In this document: piece after piece, positions 48,955 to 59,030 of the stretch | Layout: each line of letters begins with the position of its first letter | Position numbering within the stretch: position 1 is the stretch's first letter | Origin: Escherichia marmotae | GTDB lineage: Bacteria; Pseudomonadota; Gammaproteobacteria; Enterobacterales; Enterobacteriaceae | Direction: 5' to 3' | Assembly: GCF_002900365.1 (NCBI RefSeq) | Contig: NZ_CP025979.1 | Location: forward strand, 3,844,001-3,908,000 | Length of the DNA stretch: 64,000 nt | Translations under genes and position numbers: made by a program | The notes under the pieces: model-generated | Database searches by the model: none | The model's input: only the letters and a program-made list of their open reading frames with translations | What the model was told of the DNA's origin: nothing

Positions 48955-49122
48955 ATGGTGAGTAAAAAATCGACGAAGAAACGTCAACAAGTGAAGTCCG
49001 TAGTGGCGAAAGAAGCCACCCGCGCTACTAAAAACTTTGGCTATGAAGAGATGTTGAGTGAGCTGGAAGCGATAGTCGCTGATGCTGAAACGCGGTTAGC
49101 CGAGGATGAAGCTACCGCGTAA
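48955..49122 (+). CDS. yhaL: Small basic protein YhaL
   Basis: A 55-codon gene. The N-terminal half is Lys/Arg-rich (MVSKKSTKKRQQ); the second half is acidic and helical (NFGYEEMLSELEAIVADAE), a pattern resembling the small subunit of exonuclease VII (XseB-like). A GGGAGAAG site lies before the ATG; the GTG one codon later is an alternative start. Function is unknown. Confidence 0.85.
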   Translation: MVSKKSTKKRQQVKSVVAKEATRATKNFGYEEMLSELEAIVADAETRLAEDEATA

Positions 49123-49126
49123 AGAC

Positions 49127-49304
<178 letters not shown>

Positions 49305-49330
49305 CAGGTATGACATCCGAAATCCGGCGC

Positions 49331-50641
49331 TTATCTGGCCTTGCTCGCCATAATCTCGATAATCTGCCGATCCGTTTGCTGCATCGAATGGCTTGCCAGC
49401 GCACACAGATTGGCAATCGACTGCTCAACATCATGCGCCACAATGCCTTCATTGCCGGTCACGGCGGTATCATCCAGCGCCATTAACACCGCTTTCCATG
49501 CTGCCGAAGCACTGGTCGAAACCTTCATAGCACAACTGTTCGATGCGCCATCGCAAATCATACCGCTAACATCACCGATCATACTGCTGATCGCCATTGA
49601 GATCGTTTCATAACGCCCATCCACCAGCCATGCCATCCCGGCGGCGGCCCCCATTGCAGCCGTCGTTGCAGCACACAGCGCAGACAATCGCGGCAACTGG
49701 TTATGGATGTAAATCGCGCTCAAATGCGAAAGCATCAACGCGCGCGCCAGACGCTCATCATCAGCACCGAAGTGTTCCGCTACCACTACCACAGGCATTG
49801 TCGCGGTGATCCCCTGATTACCAGAACCCGAGTTACTCATCGCCGGAAGCGTTGCGCCGCCCATACGCGCATCAGATGCCGCGCTGGTACGAATCACAAT
49901 TGACGAAGAGAGATCTTTCGCCAGCAAACCGCGTGCACACTGTTTTTCCAGCGTCGCGCCAATATGCAACCCCCAGTTACCGCTTAAACCTTCCTGCGAT
50001 AATGCGCAATTTAACTTCGCAGAATCGAGAATAAAGCGAATCGCCTCAAACGGCACTTCATTGACGAACTTCAGGATCTCTGCCAGCGTCGTATTAGACA
50101 GCACCGCCAGCGGCGACTCTTGCTCGCCCTCGGCCACACACGCCTGCTGAGTAAACACCACGCCATTGTGCGTCTCAATATGCACAATGTTGGTATGTCC
50201 GCCGACGATGGTGACACAAGCCCACTTCTCACCACTCCAGACTTTGGCGCGAGAGAAGAGGATTTCATCGCAAGGCTCCTGGATCTTAACCGACACTTTT
50301 CCCGCCGCCAGCAACGCTTTGGCATCGGCAATCGCCTGTGCTGTCGCATCTTTCAGCACTTCCAGCCCAGCTTTGGCATTTCCGCCTAACGCTCCCAGCG
50401 CCGCTGCAATCGGCAGCCCCACCATTCCCGTACCGGGAACGGTGACCCCCAGACCGTTCTTCATCAGATTTGGCGAAACCCAGGCTTCTACACGTTCAAC
50501 CGGACCTTCCAGTTCTGCCGCAGCAACCGCCGCTGCCAGCGCCAGTGAAATAGGTTCAGTACATCCCAGCGCCGGTTTTACCTCCTCCTGTACTGCGAGG
50601 ATGTAACGCTGCCATAACGGATTTAAAGTCGAATTAAACAT
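49331..50641 (-). CDS. cyuA: L-cysteine desulfidase CyuA (YhaM)
   Basis: A 436-residue 4Fe-4S enzyme (UPF0597) that breaks L-cysteine to pyruvate, ammonia and sulfide, mainly anaerobically. Conserved cysteines include Cys27 in ALGCTEP and others in MICDGASNSCAMK. It follows cyuP by 27 bases; the cyuPA operon is activated by CyuR (DecR), encoded elsewhere. Confidence 0.93.
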   Translation of the reverse strand: MFNSTLNPLWQRYILAVQEEVKPALGCTEPISLALAAAVAAAELEGPVERVEAWVSPNLMKNGLGVTVPGTGMVGLPIAAALGALGGNAKAGLEVLKDATAQAIADAKALLAAGKVSVKIQEPCDEILFSRAKVWSGEKWACVTIVGGHTNIVHIETHNGVVFTQQACVAEGEQESPLAVLSNTTLAEILKFVNEVPFEAIRFILDSAKLNCALSQEGLSGNWGLHIGATLEKQCARGLLAKDLSSSIVIRTSAASDARMGGATLPAMSNSGSGNQGITATMPVVVVAEHFGADDERLARALMLSHLSAIYIHNQLPRLSALCAATTAAMGAAAGMAWLVDGRYETISMAISSMIGDVSGMICDGASNSCAMKVSTSASAAWKAVLMALDDTAVTGNEGIVAHDVEQSIANLCALASHSMQQTDRQIIEIMASKAR

Positions 50642-50668
50642 AATAAAAACCTTAAAATTTCAGGTAAA

Positions 50669-52000
50669 TCAAGAAAATGCCAGGAACGGTGAAACACAGA
50701 GCAACAAACCGGTGACGATAATCAGGTACAGAGAGGCACCTTTGTATTTGTGCAATGCCGGTACTTTGTAAACCAGCCACGCCGGGATCAGGCACCCCAC
50801 CATGCCGAAAATCGGGCTACAGATAGAGGTGAAGCTCAACACCGGCGCGTTCAGTACGATGGCGCTCCAGGCCAGTAAAATAGCGAAAATCATGATGCCG
50901 CGCTGGACGAGATTTTCGTTAATCTTCTCGGCTGGTATCTTGCGGCGCAGGATGTTCATTACTATCCCTTGCGTGGCTTCGCGAAAGCCTAAATAGACGC
51001 CAAAGAACGCGGTCATTACGGCAAAGATATTGAGAATGACGCTGACCACTTTTACCCACGCTGCGCCATCACCGCTAATAAACTGCGCGGCAATCGCCAG
51101 GGCAGAAATATTCTGCTCATAGGCTTTTACCGCTTCGTCATGTCCCATCGCCAGGGTGAACGACACGGCATAGAAAAAGACAGTGACGAACAAAATGCCA
51201 AATGCAATGTTCATTGCCCGTAGCGCTTTATGTCGCGCCACTTCAATCGATTTTTCCCGCGAGCGATAGGAAATCACCATCGGGCTTAAAGTCTGAATAA
51301 ACAGGATTGAGGTCAGAGTAAACGGCAGCGTAATAATCGCGTTTTTCACCAGCAGCCCCAGCGGCGGCAGCGAACCCACGTTATACAGATGCCACATTCC
51401 GACCATCGACACGCCTAATGCCGCGACTACCAACAGTTTGGTCAGCACCATGCCGGTTGAAATTTTGAATAACAGTTTCTCGCCGCGTGAGGAGATCGCC
51501 ACCAGAATACAAATCAGTACCAGTCCATAAAACGGATTGTCTGACAGCACGCTTTCGGTCACGCCAAAAGTATGCAGATAGGAGGCACTATCGTTGGTGA
51601 TGGCGGTGGAATAGACGAACATCCAGATCACCAGCATCACGAAATAAAGTGCACCTAACAGGATGCCCCAGTTTTTGCCTAAATAGCCACTGATGACGCT
51701 CGGATAATCTTTACACTCCGGCGATTCGGCCAGCGTATTAATAAACAACCGCTGAAACAGATACATTGCCGGGTAACCAATCACTGATGAGAGCAAAAAT
51801 ACCCACAATCCCATCAAACCGACCTGCACCGGGAGAAAAACAATCCCCGCGCCAATCGCCATCCCAATACTCATAATCACCCAACCGGTGTCGGTACTGT
51901 CGAATTTGATTGCTTCACGCCACTCACTTTCGCTCATTCCAGCACGACCCGCCGGGGTCGAAGCGTCTGCAATAACGCCTTTATTCGATGCAATTTCCAT
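50669..52000 (-). CDS. cyuP: L-cysteine importer CyuP (YhaO)
   Basis: A 443-residue inner-membrane transporter of the hydroxy/aromatic amino acid permease (HAAAP) family, related to TdcC and SdaC, with eleven hydrophobic segments. It brings in cysteine for CyuA. The opening SDTGWVIMSIGMAIGAGIVF matches this family. Confidence 0.93.
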   Translation of the reverse strand: MEIASNKGVIADASTPAGRAGMSESEWREAIKFDSTDTGWVIMSIGMAIGAGIVFLPVQVGLMGLWVFLLSSVIGYPAMYLFQRLFINTLAESPECKDYPSVISGYLGKNWGILLGALYFVMLVIWMFVYSTAITNDSASYLHTFGVTESVLSDNPFYGLVLICILVAISSRGEKLLFKISTGMVLTKLLVVAALGVSMVGMWHLYNVGSLPPLGLLVKNAIITLPFTLTSILFIQTLSPMVISYRSREKSIEVARHKALRAMNIAFGILFVTVFFYAVSFTLAMGHDEAVKAYEQNISALAIAAQFISGDGAAWVKVVSVILNIFAVMTAFFGVYLGFREATQGIVMNILRRKIPAEKINENLVQRGIMIFAILLAWSAIVLNAPVLSFTSICSPIFGMVGCLIPAWLVYKVPALHKYKGASLYLIIVTGLLLCVSPFLAFS

Positions 52001-52226
52001 AATTTCTCGCTCAATATTTTGTAGGGCTTATTATTTTTTTCCGAGCCGCATCAAGGCGATATGCGGTCTACGTTTTTTGCAGGCGAGTTATTAGAATAAA
52101 GAAATGATACGCGTGAGGTCAGAGAAAATCTTCACAATCAAGACTTTGAAATAACGGTGATGGATAATAATTTTCTACCAAATCGATAAATAGGAAATGG
52201 TTATTCTCTATTTGCGGCAGATCACA

Positions 52227-52256
52227 ATAAAAAAGGGTGCGCATTTTGTGCACCCA
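52227..52256 (-). terminator. Terminator of the tdc operon
   Basis: On the minus strand GGGTGCACAAAATGCGCACCC forms a stem-loop followed by TTTTTTATT. It lies 23 bases past tdcG. The rest of the 52001-52278 gap shows only the AT-rich upstream region of cyuP. Confidence 0.9.
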
Positions 52257-52278
52257 AGGATGAAAGCTGACAACAATG

Positions 52279-53643
52279 TCAGCCGCAGACCACTTTAATA
52301 GCCAGTCCTCCGCGTGAAGTTTCGCGGTATTTATCGTTCATATCTTTGCCAGTCTCATACATCGTCTCGATCACTTTATCGAGCGAAACACGTGGTGCAG
52401 AGGTACGCTGCATCGCCATCCGCGCTGCGTTCACCGCTTTCACGGCATTAATCGCATTCCGCTCAATACACGGAATTTGCACCTGCCCGGCTACCGGATC
52501 GCAGGTCAGCCCAAGGTTATGCTCCATGGCGATTTCCGCCGCATTACACACCTGAGCCGGGCTACCGCCCAGCAGTTCGGTTAGCCCTGCCGCTGCCATC
52601 GAACAGGCCACGCCAATTTCCCCCTGACACCCCACTTCCGCACCGGAAATGGAGGCATTCATTTTATATAGCGCGCCGATAGCACCAGCCGCCAGTAGAA
52701 AACGAGCGATAGAGCGCTCATTGAGCGGACGGCGGAATTTATCGTAATAGGCCAGCACCGCCGGAATAATACCGCAAGCGCCGTTAGTGGGTGCCGTCAC
52801 TACACGTCCACCAGCGGCGTTTTCTTCACTGACCGCCAGAGCAAACATATTGATCCAGTCGATCACATTCATTGGATCGTTAGAGATATTGTCACTAGAA
52901 AGCAGCAAGCGGCGCAGCGCCACCGACCGGCGTGGGACATTGAGCGGGCCAGGCAATACGCCTTCGGTGTTCATGCCGCGTTCAATACCGTCAGACATCA
53001 CCTGCCAGATACGCGCAAAACCAGCGTCAATTTCCGCTTTGCTGCGCAACGCCAGTTCGTTTTGCATCATCAGACCAGAAATAGACAGCCCATTGTAATC
53101 ACACATTTTCAGCAGTTCGCCTGCCGAATGGAAGTCATAAGGTACTGGCATTTCGACATCATGCGTCAGGCCGAAGTGTTCGTCTTCAACAATAAAACCG
53201 CCGCCGACAGAATAATAGGTTTTGCTTAAGAGTTCTTTCTGCCCTTTCCAGGCAGTAATCCGCATTCCGTTCTCATGACGCGGCAACATTTCCGGATGAA
53301 AAATAATGTTTTTTGCTACAGGAAAATCAACCACATGTGCGCCTGCCACCACCGGGAGTCGACTACTGCGCGTCACAAGTTCAATAAATGCAGGGATCTC
53401 ATCAATAACAACATCCTGCGGACTGTTCCCTGCCAGTCCCATGATGATAGCGATATCCGTGGCATGGCCTTTGCCCGTCAGTGACAACGACCCGTAAAGA
53501 TCGACCACAATGTGGCTCGTTGCGGTTAATAAACCACTACTTACCAGCCGATCGATAAAACTTTTTCCAGCATTCATTGGCCCCACGGTATGCGAACTGG
53601 AGGGACCAATACCAATTTTGAAAATATCGAATGCACTAATCAT
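52279..53643 (-). CDS. tdcG: L-serine dehydratase TdcG
   Basis: A 454-residue 4Fe-4S L-serine deaminase making pyruvate and ammonia, related to SdaA and SdaB. The motifs GIGPSSSHTVGPM and the cysteines in CDPVAGQVQIPCIERN and GCQGEIG are present. I use the ATG at 53643 (MISAFDIF), as in K-12; the frame has another ATG two codons earlier. It is the last gene of tdcABCDEFG. Confidence 0.95.
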   Translation of the reverse strand: MISAFDIFKIGIGPSSSHTVGPMNAGKSFIDRLVSSGLLTATSHIVVDLYGSLSLTGKGHATDIAIIMGLAGNSPQDVVIDEIPAFIELVTRSSRLPVVAGAHVVDFPVAKNIIFHPEMLPRHENGMRITAWKGQKELLSKTYYSVGGGFIVEDEHFGLTHDVEMPVPYDFHSAGELLKMCDYNGLSISGLMMQNELALRSKAEIDAGFARIWQVMSDGIERGMNTEGVLPGPLNVPRRSVALRRLLLSSDNISNDPMNVIDWINMFALAVSEENAAGGRVVTAPTNGACGIIPAVLAYYDKFRRPLNERSIARFLLAAGAIGALYKMNASISGAEVGCQGEIGVACSMAAAGLTELLGGSPAQVCNAAEIAMEHNLGLTCDPVAGQVQIPCIERNAINAVKAVNAARMAMQRTSAPRVSLDKVIETMYETGKDMNDKYRETSRGGLAIKVVCG

Positions 53644-53712
53644 AACCACACTCTCGGATTGCCACTCTGTGAAGAGGAGTGGGACGACTCTGCGGCCGCC
53701 CCACTCCAGGCT

Positions 53713-54102
53713 TTACACGCTACGTACTGCGATAGCTTCGATTTCCAGCTTCACATCTTTCGGCAAACGCGCGACCTGCACGCAGCTACGGGTCGGGTAG
53801 GTCGCCTGATGCTCATCAAAGAACTGCTTATAGACTTCATTGATGGTGGCGAAGTCGTTCAGATCGGTGATAAATACCGTCATCTTGACGATATCGCCCA
53901 CGGACAAACCGGCAGCGACAACAATCTCTTTGACGTTTTGCAGGCTTAAACGTGCCTGATCTTTCACATCAGCCGGGATCTCGCCGCTCTGCGGGCAAAC
54001 CGGAATTTGCCCGGAAGTGAAGACCATGCTGCCTAAATCCACACCCTGAACATAAGGGCCGATTGCCCCCGGGGCACGTTGCGTTTCGATAATTTTTTTC
54101 AT
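53713..54102 (-). CDS. tdcF: RidA-family enamine/imine deaminase TdcF
   Basis: A 129-residue YjgF/YER057c/UK114 (RidA) protein that hydrolyses reactive 2-aminoacrylate or 2-aminocrotonate made by TdcB and TdcG. It has the family motif VFTSGQIPV and the C-terminal RSCVQVARLPKDVKLEIEA. It lies 13 bases after tdcE. Confidence 0.95.
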   Translation of the reverse strand: MKKIIETQRAPGAIGPYVQGVDLGSMVFTSGQIPVCPQSGEIPADVKDQARLSLQNVKEIVVAAGLSVGDIVKMTVFITDLNDFATINEVYKQFFDEHQATYPTRSCVQVARLPKDVKLEIEAIAVRSV

Positions 54103-54115
54103 ACATCCTCCGGCG

Positions 54116-56410
54116 TCAGAGCGCCTGGGTAAAGGTACGTGAAATCACATCCTGTTGCTGTTCACGGGTCAGCGCGTTGAAGCGCACAGCGTAGCCAGAG
54201 ACACGGATTGTCAGGTTAGGGTATTTTGCCGGGTGCTCGATGGCATCCAACAACATTTCCCGGTTCATAACGTTGACGTTGAGATGTTGACCGCCTTCGA
54301 TATCCGCTTCGTGGTGGAAATAGCCATCCAGCAGACCGACAAGGTTGGTTTTGCGTACCGGATCTTCTTTGCCCAACGCCGCAGGGACAATTGAGAAGGT
54401 GTACGAAATACCGTCTTTGGCGTAGGTGAACGGCAGTTTCGCCACAGAGGTCAGCGAAGCCACGGCCCCTTTGCGGTCACGACCGTGCATCGGGTTAGCG
54501 CCAGGGGCAAACGGAGTACCCGCACGACGACCGTCCGGCGTGTTACCTGTCTTCTGTCCGTACACGACGTTTGAGGTGATCGTCAGAATCGACTGGGTCG
54601 GCACGGCGTTACGATAGGTTGGTAGCGCTTTAATTTTCTTCATAAAGCGTTCAACCAGGTCGCAGGCAATACTGTCTACGCGCTCGTCGTTGTTGCCGTA
54701 CTGCGGATATTCACCGTCAATTTCGAAGTCCACCGCCAGACCGTTTTCGTCACGAATCGGTTTCACGCGAGCATATTTAATTGCGGACAAGGAGTCCGTC
54801 GCCACCGACAAGCCAGCAATCCCGCATGCCATCGTGCGATAAACATCACGATCGTGCAGTGCCATCAGCGAGGCTTCGTAGCTGTACTTGTCATGCATGT
54901 AGTGGATGAGGTTCAGCGCGCTGATGTACTGCACCGCCAGCCAGTCCATGAAGTGGTCGAGGTTATCCATCACTTTGTCGTAGTCCAGCACGTCGTCCAT
55001 CAGCGGAGCCATTTTCGGGCCCACCTGAATCTTCAGCTTCTCGTCCATCCCGCCGTTGATTGCATACAGCAATGTTTTCGCCAGGTTAGCGCGTGCGCCG
55101 AAGAACTGCATCTGCTTACCAATCACCATTGGGCTGACGCAGCAGGCAATCGCGTAATCATCGCTGTTGAAGTCAGTGCGCATCAGATCGTCGTTTTCAT
55201 ACTGCAAGGAAGAGGTGACGATAGACACTTGCGCCGCATATTTTTTGAAGGCAATCGGCAGCGCTTCCGACCACAGAATAGTCAGGTTAGGTTCCGGTGC
55301 TGGCCCCATAGTGTGCAGGGTATGCAGATAACGGAAGGAGTTTTTGGTCACCAGTGTGCGGCCATCCAGCCCCATCCCGCCGATCACTTCCGTAGCCCAG
55401 ATTGGATCGCCGGAGAACAGCGAATCAAATTCTGGTGTACGCAAGAAGCGCACCATGCGGATCTTCATAATGAAGTGGTCGATCAGTTCCTGCGCCTGCT
55501 GCTCATTGAGCACACCGGCTTTAAAGTCGCGTTCAATGTAGATATCGAGGAACGACGCGGTACGACCAAGAGACATCGCACCACCGTTTTGCGATTTCAC
55601 CGCCGCCAGGTAGGCGAAATAGAGCCATTGCACCGCTTCCTGCGCATTTTGCGCCGGACGGGAAATGTCAAAGCCATATTTCGCTGCCATTTCCTGAATC
55701 TGTAACAGCGCACGACGATGTTCTGCCAGTTCTTCACGCAGACGGATAGTGGCTTCCAGATCTTCGCCTTTTTCCAGACGAGACTGAAGATCGGCAAATT
55801 GCAGTTCGCGTTCACGCACCAGATAGCTGATGCCGTACAACGCCACGCGGCGATAGTCTCCGATAATACGTCCGCGACCATAACCGTCCGGCAAACCGGT
55901 CAGTACCCCAGATTTACGGCAGCGCAGCATATCCGGTGAATAAACATCAAATACACCCTGGTTATGGGTTTTACGCAGATCGGTAAAGATGTACTCAAAT
56001 TCGCTGTCCATTTCACGGCCATACGCGTGGAATGAACTTTTAATCATATTAATGCCACCGAACGGATGCAGCGCGCGTTTTAACGGCGCATCCGTTTGCA
56101 GACCCACTATTTTTTCCAGCGGCTGATCAATATATCCCGCATCATGAGCGGTAATGGTGGTGGCAATATTGGTATCGAAATCTAACGGCGCGTGAGTCGC
56201 GTTTTCGATACGAATGCCCTCCATTACTTTTTCCCACAACGCCGTGGTTGCAGGCGTTGCTTCGGCAAGGAAAGATTCATCCCCTTCATAAGGTGTATAG
56301 TTGTGTTGAATAAAATCGCGGACATTAATTTCGTTTTTCCAGTCCGTACCTTTAAAGCCAAGCCATGCGTCGGCGTACAGCTTATCGCTGGTATCGATAT
56401 CTACCTTCAT
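54116..56410 (-). CDS. tdcE: 2-ketobutyrate/pyruvate formate-lyase TdcE
   Basis: A 764-residue glycyl radical enzyme that splits 2-ketobutyrate (or pyruvate) with CoA to propionyl-CoA (or acetyl-CoA) and formate. The active-site pair is Cys423-Cys424 in the IACCVSPM motif; the radical glycine is Gly739 in RVSGYAVRF. It is activated by PflA. It works only without oxygen. Confidence 0.96.
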   Translation of the reverse strand: MKVDIDTSDKLYADAWLGFKGTDWKNEINVRDFIQHNYTPYEGDESFLAEATPATTALWEKVMEGIRIENATHAPLDFDTNIATTITAHDAGYIDQPLEKIVGLQTDAPLKRALHPFGGINMIKSSFHAYGREMDSEFEYIFTDLRKTHNQGVFDVYSPDMLRCRKSGVLTGLPDGYGRGRIIGDYRRVALYGISYLVRERELQFADLQSRLEKGEDLEATIRLREELAEHRRALLQIQEMAAKYGFDISRPAQNAQEAVQWLYFAYLAAVKSQNGGAMSLGRTASFLDIYIERDFKAGVLNEQQAQELIDHFIMKIRMVRFLRTPEFDSLFSGDPIWATEVIGGMGLDGRTLVTKNSFRYLHTLHTMGPAPEPNLTILWSEALPIAFKKYAAQVSIVTSSLQYENDDLMRTDFNSDDYAIACCVSPMVIGKQMQFFGARANLAKTLLYAINGGMDEKLKIQVGPKMAPLMDDVLDYDKVMDNLDHFMDWLAVQYISALNLIHYMHDKYSYEASLMALHDRDVYRTMACGIAGLSVATDSLSAIKYARVKPIRDENGLAVDFEIDGEYPQYGNNDERVDSIACDLVERFMKKIKALPTYRNAVPTQSILTITSNVVYGQKTGNTPDGRRAGTPFAPGANPMHGRDRKGAVASLTSVAKLPFTYAKDGISYTFSIVPAALGKEDPVRKTNLVGLLDGYFHHEADIEGGQHLNVNVMNREMLLDAIEHPAKYPNLTIRVSGYAVRFNALTREQQQDVISRTFTQAL

Positions 56411-56443
56411 GAAAAATAATCTCTCTACAATACTTCAACTAAA

Positions 56444-57652
56444 TTATGCAAATTCTGCGGGGGCGTTTACTTTGCCTAAATGAATCGCATCTAAGGCAAT
56501 CATTTTTTCTTCGTTGGTCGGAATAACGGCGCAAATTACGCTCGCATTTTCACTGGAAATAATTCGTTCACCGTAAGAGTTAGATCGATTATTCATTTCT
56601 GTATCAATCTCTACTCCTAATACAGCTAAATGTTCCATAACCAAACGACGAATTAAACTTGAGTTCTCCCCTATTCCACCGGTGAATATAATTCCATCCA
56701 GGCGATGTAATGAGGCAGCGTGTCCGGCAATATGGCGGGCAATTCGGTGAACAAAGGTTTTAATTGCCAGTTGTGCACGCTCATGGCCTTCATGCCAGGC
56801 TTTTTCCAGTACGCGCAAGTCGGAAGAAAGACCGGAAATACCTAATAATCCCGACTCTTTATTTACCACGCGTTCCAGGTCGCCCAGGCTCTGGTTGGTT
56901 TGACTCGCCACCCAGGACATCGCACCGAAGTCAACATCACCACTGCGCGTGCCCATCATCAACCCTTCCAGCGGCGTCATTCCCATTGAGGTATCCACGC
57001 TCTGACCATTGCGAACTGCACAGATAGATGCACCATTGCCAAGATGCGCGACCACCAGACCGGAGTCATCTTCCGCCAGATCCAGCAGCGAATAGGCGCG
57101 CTGAGAAACGTAGCGGTGCGAGGTTCCGTGGAAGCCATAACGACGCACGCCAAGCTCTTCGTAATATTTCCACGGCAGGCCATATAAATAAGCCTCTGGA
57201 GCCATTGTCTGATGGAAGCTGGTATCAAATACCGCCACCTGAGTTACACCTGGAAATAATTGCTGTGCCGATTCAATACCACTTAAATTGGCGTAATTAT
57301 GCAGCGGCGCAAGCGGGGAAACACGGCGGATATTATCAATGACCTCATCGGTAATAATGGCGGACTCGGTAAAAATACTGCCGCCGTGGGCGATACGGTG
57401 GCCAATTAAGGCCACTCTGTCATTTAAATTCCGTTTTTCCAGTTCAAATGCAATTGCCTTCAATGCACCTTCGTAGCTGTGGTGAGCCAGCGGTGCTGGC
57501 TCTCCTCCATTTACGGATAAGAATGCATTTTCCGAGTTAATACCATCGGCAATACCTGACATTAATACTTCACAGTCTGAGGTATCCAGCACAGAAAACT
57601 TAATTGAAGACGAACCACAGTTAATAACTAAAACAACCGGAAATTCATTCAT
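56444..57652 (-). CDS. tdcD: Propionate/acetate kinase TdcD
   Basis: A 402-residue acetokinase-family enzyme that makes ATP from propionyl phosphate. Signature motifs VINCGSSSIKF near the N terminus and TGGIGENS near the C terminus are intact, as is the GFHGTSHRYVS loop. The ATG at 57652 (MNEFPVVL) is used, as in K-12. Confidence 0.96.
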   Translation of the reverse strand: MNEFPVVLVINCGSSSIKFSVLDTSDCEVLMSGIADGINSENAFLSVNGGEPAPLAHHSYEGALKAIAFELEKRNLNDRVALIGHRIAHGGSIFTESAIITDEVIDNIRRVSPLAPLHNYANLSGIESAQQLFPGVTQVAVFDTSFHQTMAPEAYLYGLPWKYYEELGVRRYGFHGTSHRYVSQRAYSLLDLAEDDSGLVVAHLGNGASICAVRNGQSVDTSMGMTPLEGLMMGTRSGDVDFGAMSWVASQTNQSLGDLERVVNKESGLLGISGLSSDLRVLEKAWHEGHERAQLAIKTFVHRIARHIAGHAASLHRLDGIIFTGGIGENSSLIRRLVMEHLAVLGVEIDTEMNNRSNSYGERIISSENASVICAVIPTNEEKMIALDAIHLGKVNAPAEFA

Positions 57653-57677
57653 CTCTTTTCTCATCCTGAGTTACAGA

Positions 57678-59009
57678 TTAAAACAGTTTGTATACGATGT
57701 TCAGGATGGTCAGCAGACCAATCACGGTGACAAACACGTTATCCAGACGACCACGGTATTTCGCCAGAGACGGCGCTTTACGAATGGCGTACATCGGCAA
57801 CAGGCACAGCAGTGAGGCAATAATCGGTGCACCCATCGCTTCAATCAGGTCCAGAATGTTCGGGTTGGCGTAGGCGACAACCCAGGTAGAGCCCATGATG
57901 AAGATCATGCTGATAGTATTCAGTTTACCCAGCGACACTTTGGTTTTGTCACCTTTATAACCGAACTTCAGAATCAGACCGTTCAGACCTTCCAGCGTCC
58001 CCAAATAGTGACCGAAGAAAGATTTGAAGATAGCCACCAGTGCGATGATGGAAGCCGCATATTCCAGCGTAATAGCGAACGTCGTTTTGGTGCCGGTCAT
58101 GGACGCAAAGTGGTTAGCCAGATAAGAAAGTACCGGAATATTCTGCGCTTTCGCTTCCGCCATATTCGCCGGAGAAAGTGTAAACAGGCAGCTAAAGGCG
58201 AAGAACATCACTACCGCAACCATCAACATGCTGGCACGAGAGATAATTTGTGAACATTTACGCTCGGTGAAGTCGCGTCCAAAATCTTTCTCATACTCTT
58301 CACGTTTAGAAACCACGAAGGAAGAGACGATTGGCGAGAAGTTAAAGGAGAAGACCATAATGGAAATCCCCAACCAGACGGTGATCAGAATGCCATCATG
58401 ACCCGTTAACGACAGCGCACCGAGATCAACTTGATCGATAACCGCAGAGTTCCAGTAAGGGATCAGCGACAGAGAAATCAGCACCAGGCTGGCGATAAAC
58501 GGCCATACCAGGTAGCTCATTACTTTAACCATCAGATCCTTACCAAACCAGATGACGAAGGCCATCAACAGCAGCAGGAACAGCGCCACAAAGCCGCGAT
58601 TCAGTGGCGCAAAGCCGAGCTGGTTTTCCCAGAAAGTCATAAAGGTGTTGGTAATGGTAACGCCATAAATCCACAGCAGTGGGCAAATCGCGAAGAAATA
58701 CAGGAACGTAATGACCACGCCGCCGGTTTTACCAAAATGCTCTTCCACCGTTTCCGTAATGTTGCCGGAAGGGTTAGAGCCGGAAAGGCACAGACGCGCC
58801 AGCGCCCGGTGACAATAAAACGCGATTGGGTATGCCAATACCAACATCAGCAGAATCGGAATTAGTCCGCCAAAACCTGCGCGGATAGGGAAGAACAGCA
58901 CCCCGGCGCCGATTGCCGTGCCAAACAAACCTAACGTCCATGTGGTATCTGATTTACGCCATGACGATTGTTTTGTCTGGCTGGATACAATGCTATCTGA
59001 AGTACTCAT
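57678..59009 (-). CDS. tdcC: Threonine/serine:H+ symporter TdcC
   Basis: A 443-residue HAAAP-family transporter with eleven transmembrane segments that imports L-threonine and L-serine for anaerobic breakdown. It lies between tdcB and tdcD in the operon. Confidence 0.95.
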   Translation of the reverse strand: MSTSDSIVSSQTKQSSWRKSDTTWTLGLFGTAIGAGVLFFPIRAGFGGLIPILLMLVLAYPIAFYCHRALARLCLSGSNPSGNITETVEEHFGKTGGVVITFLYFFAICPLLWIYGVTITNTFMTFWENQLGFAPLNRGFVALFLLLLMAFVIWFGKDLMVKVMSYLVWPFIASLVLISLSLIPYWNSAVIDQVDLGALSLTGHDGILITVWLGISIMVFSFNFSPIVSSFVVSKREEYEKDFGRDFTERKCSQIISRASMLMVAVVMFFAFSCLFTLSPANMAEAKAQNIPVLSYLANHFASMTGTKTTFAITLEYAASIIALVAIFKSFFGHYLGTLEGLNGLILKFGYKGDKTKVSLGKLNTISMIFIMGSTWVVAYANPNILDLIEAMGAPIIASLLCLLPMYAIRKAPSLAKYRGRLDNVFVTVIGLLTILNIVYKLF

Positions 59010-59030
59010 ATCCTATCCTCAACGAATTAA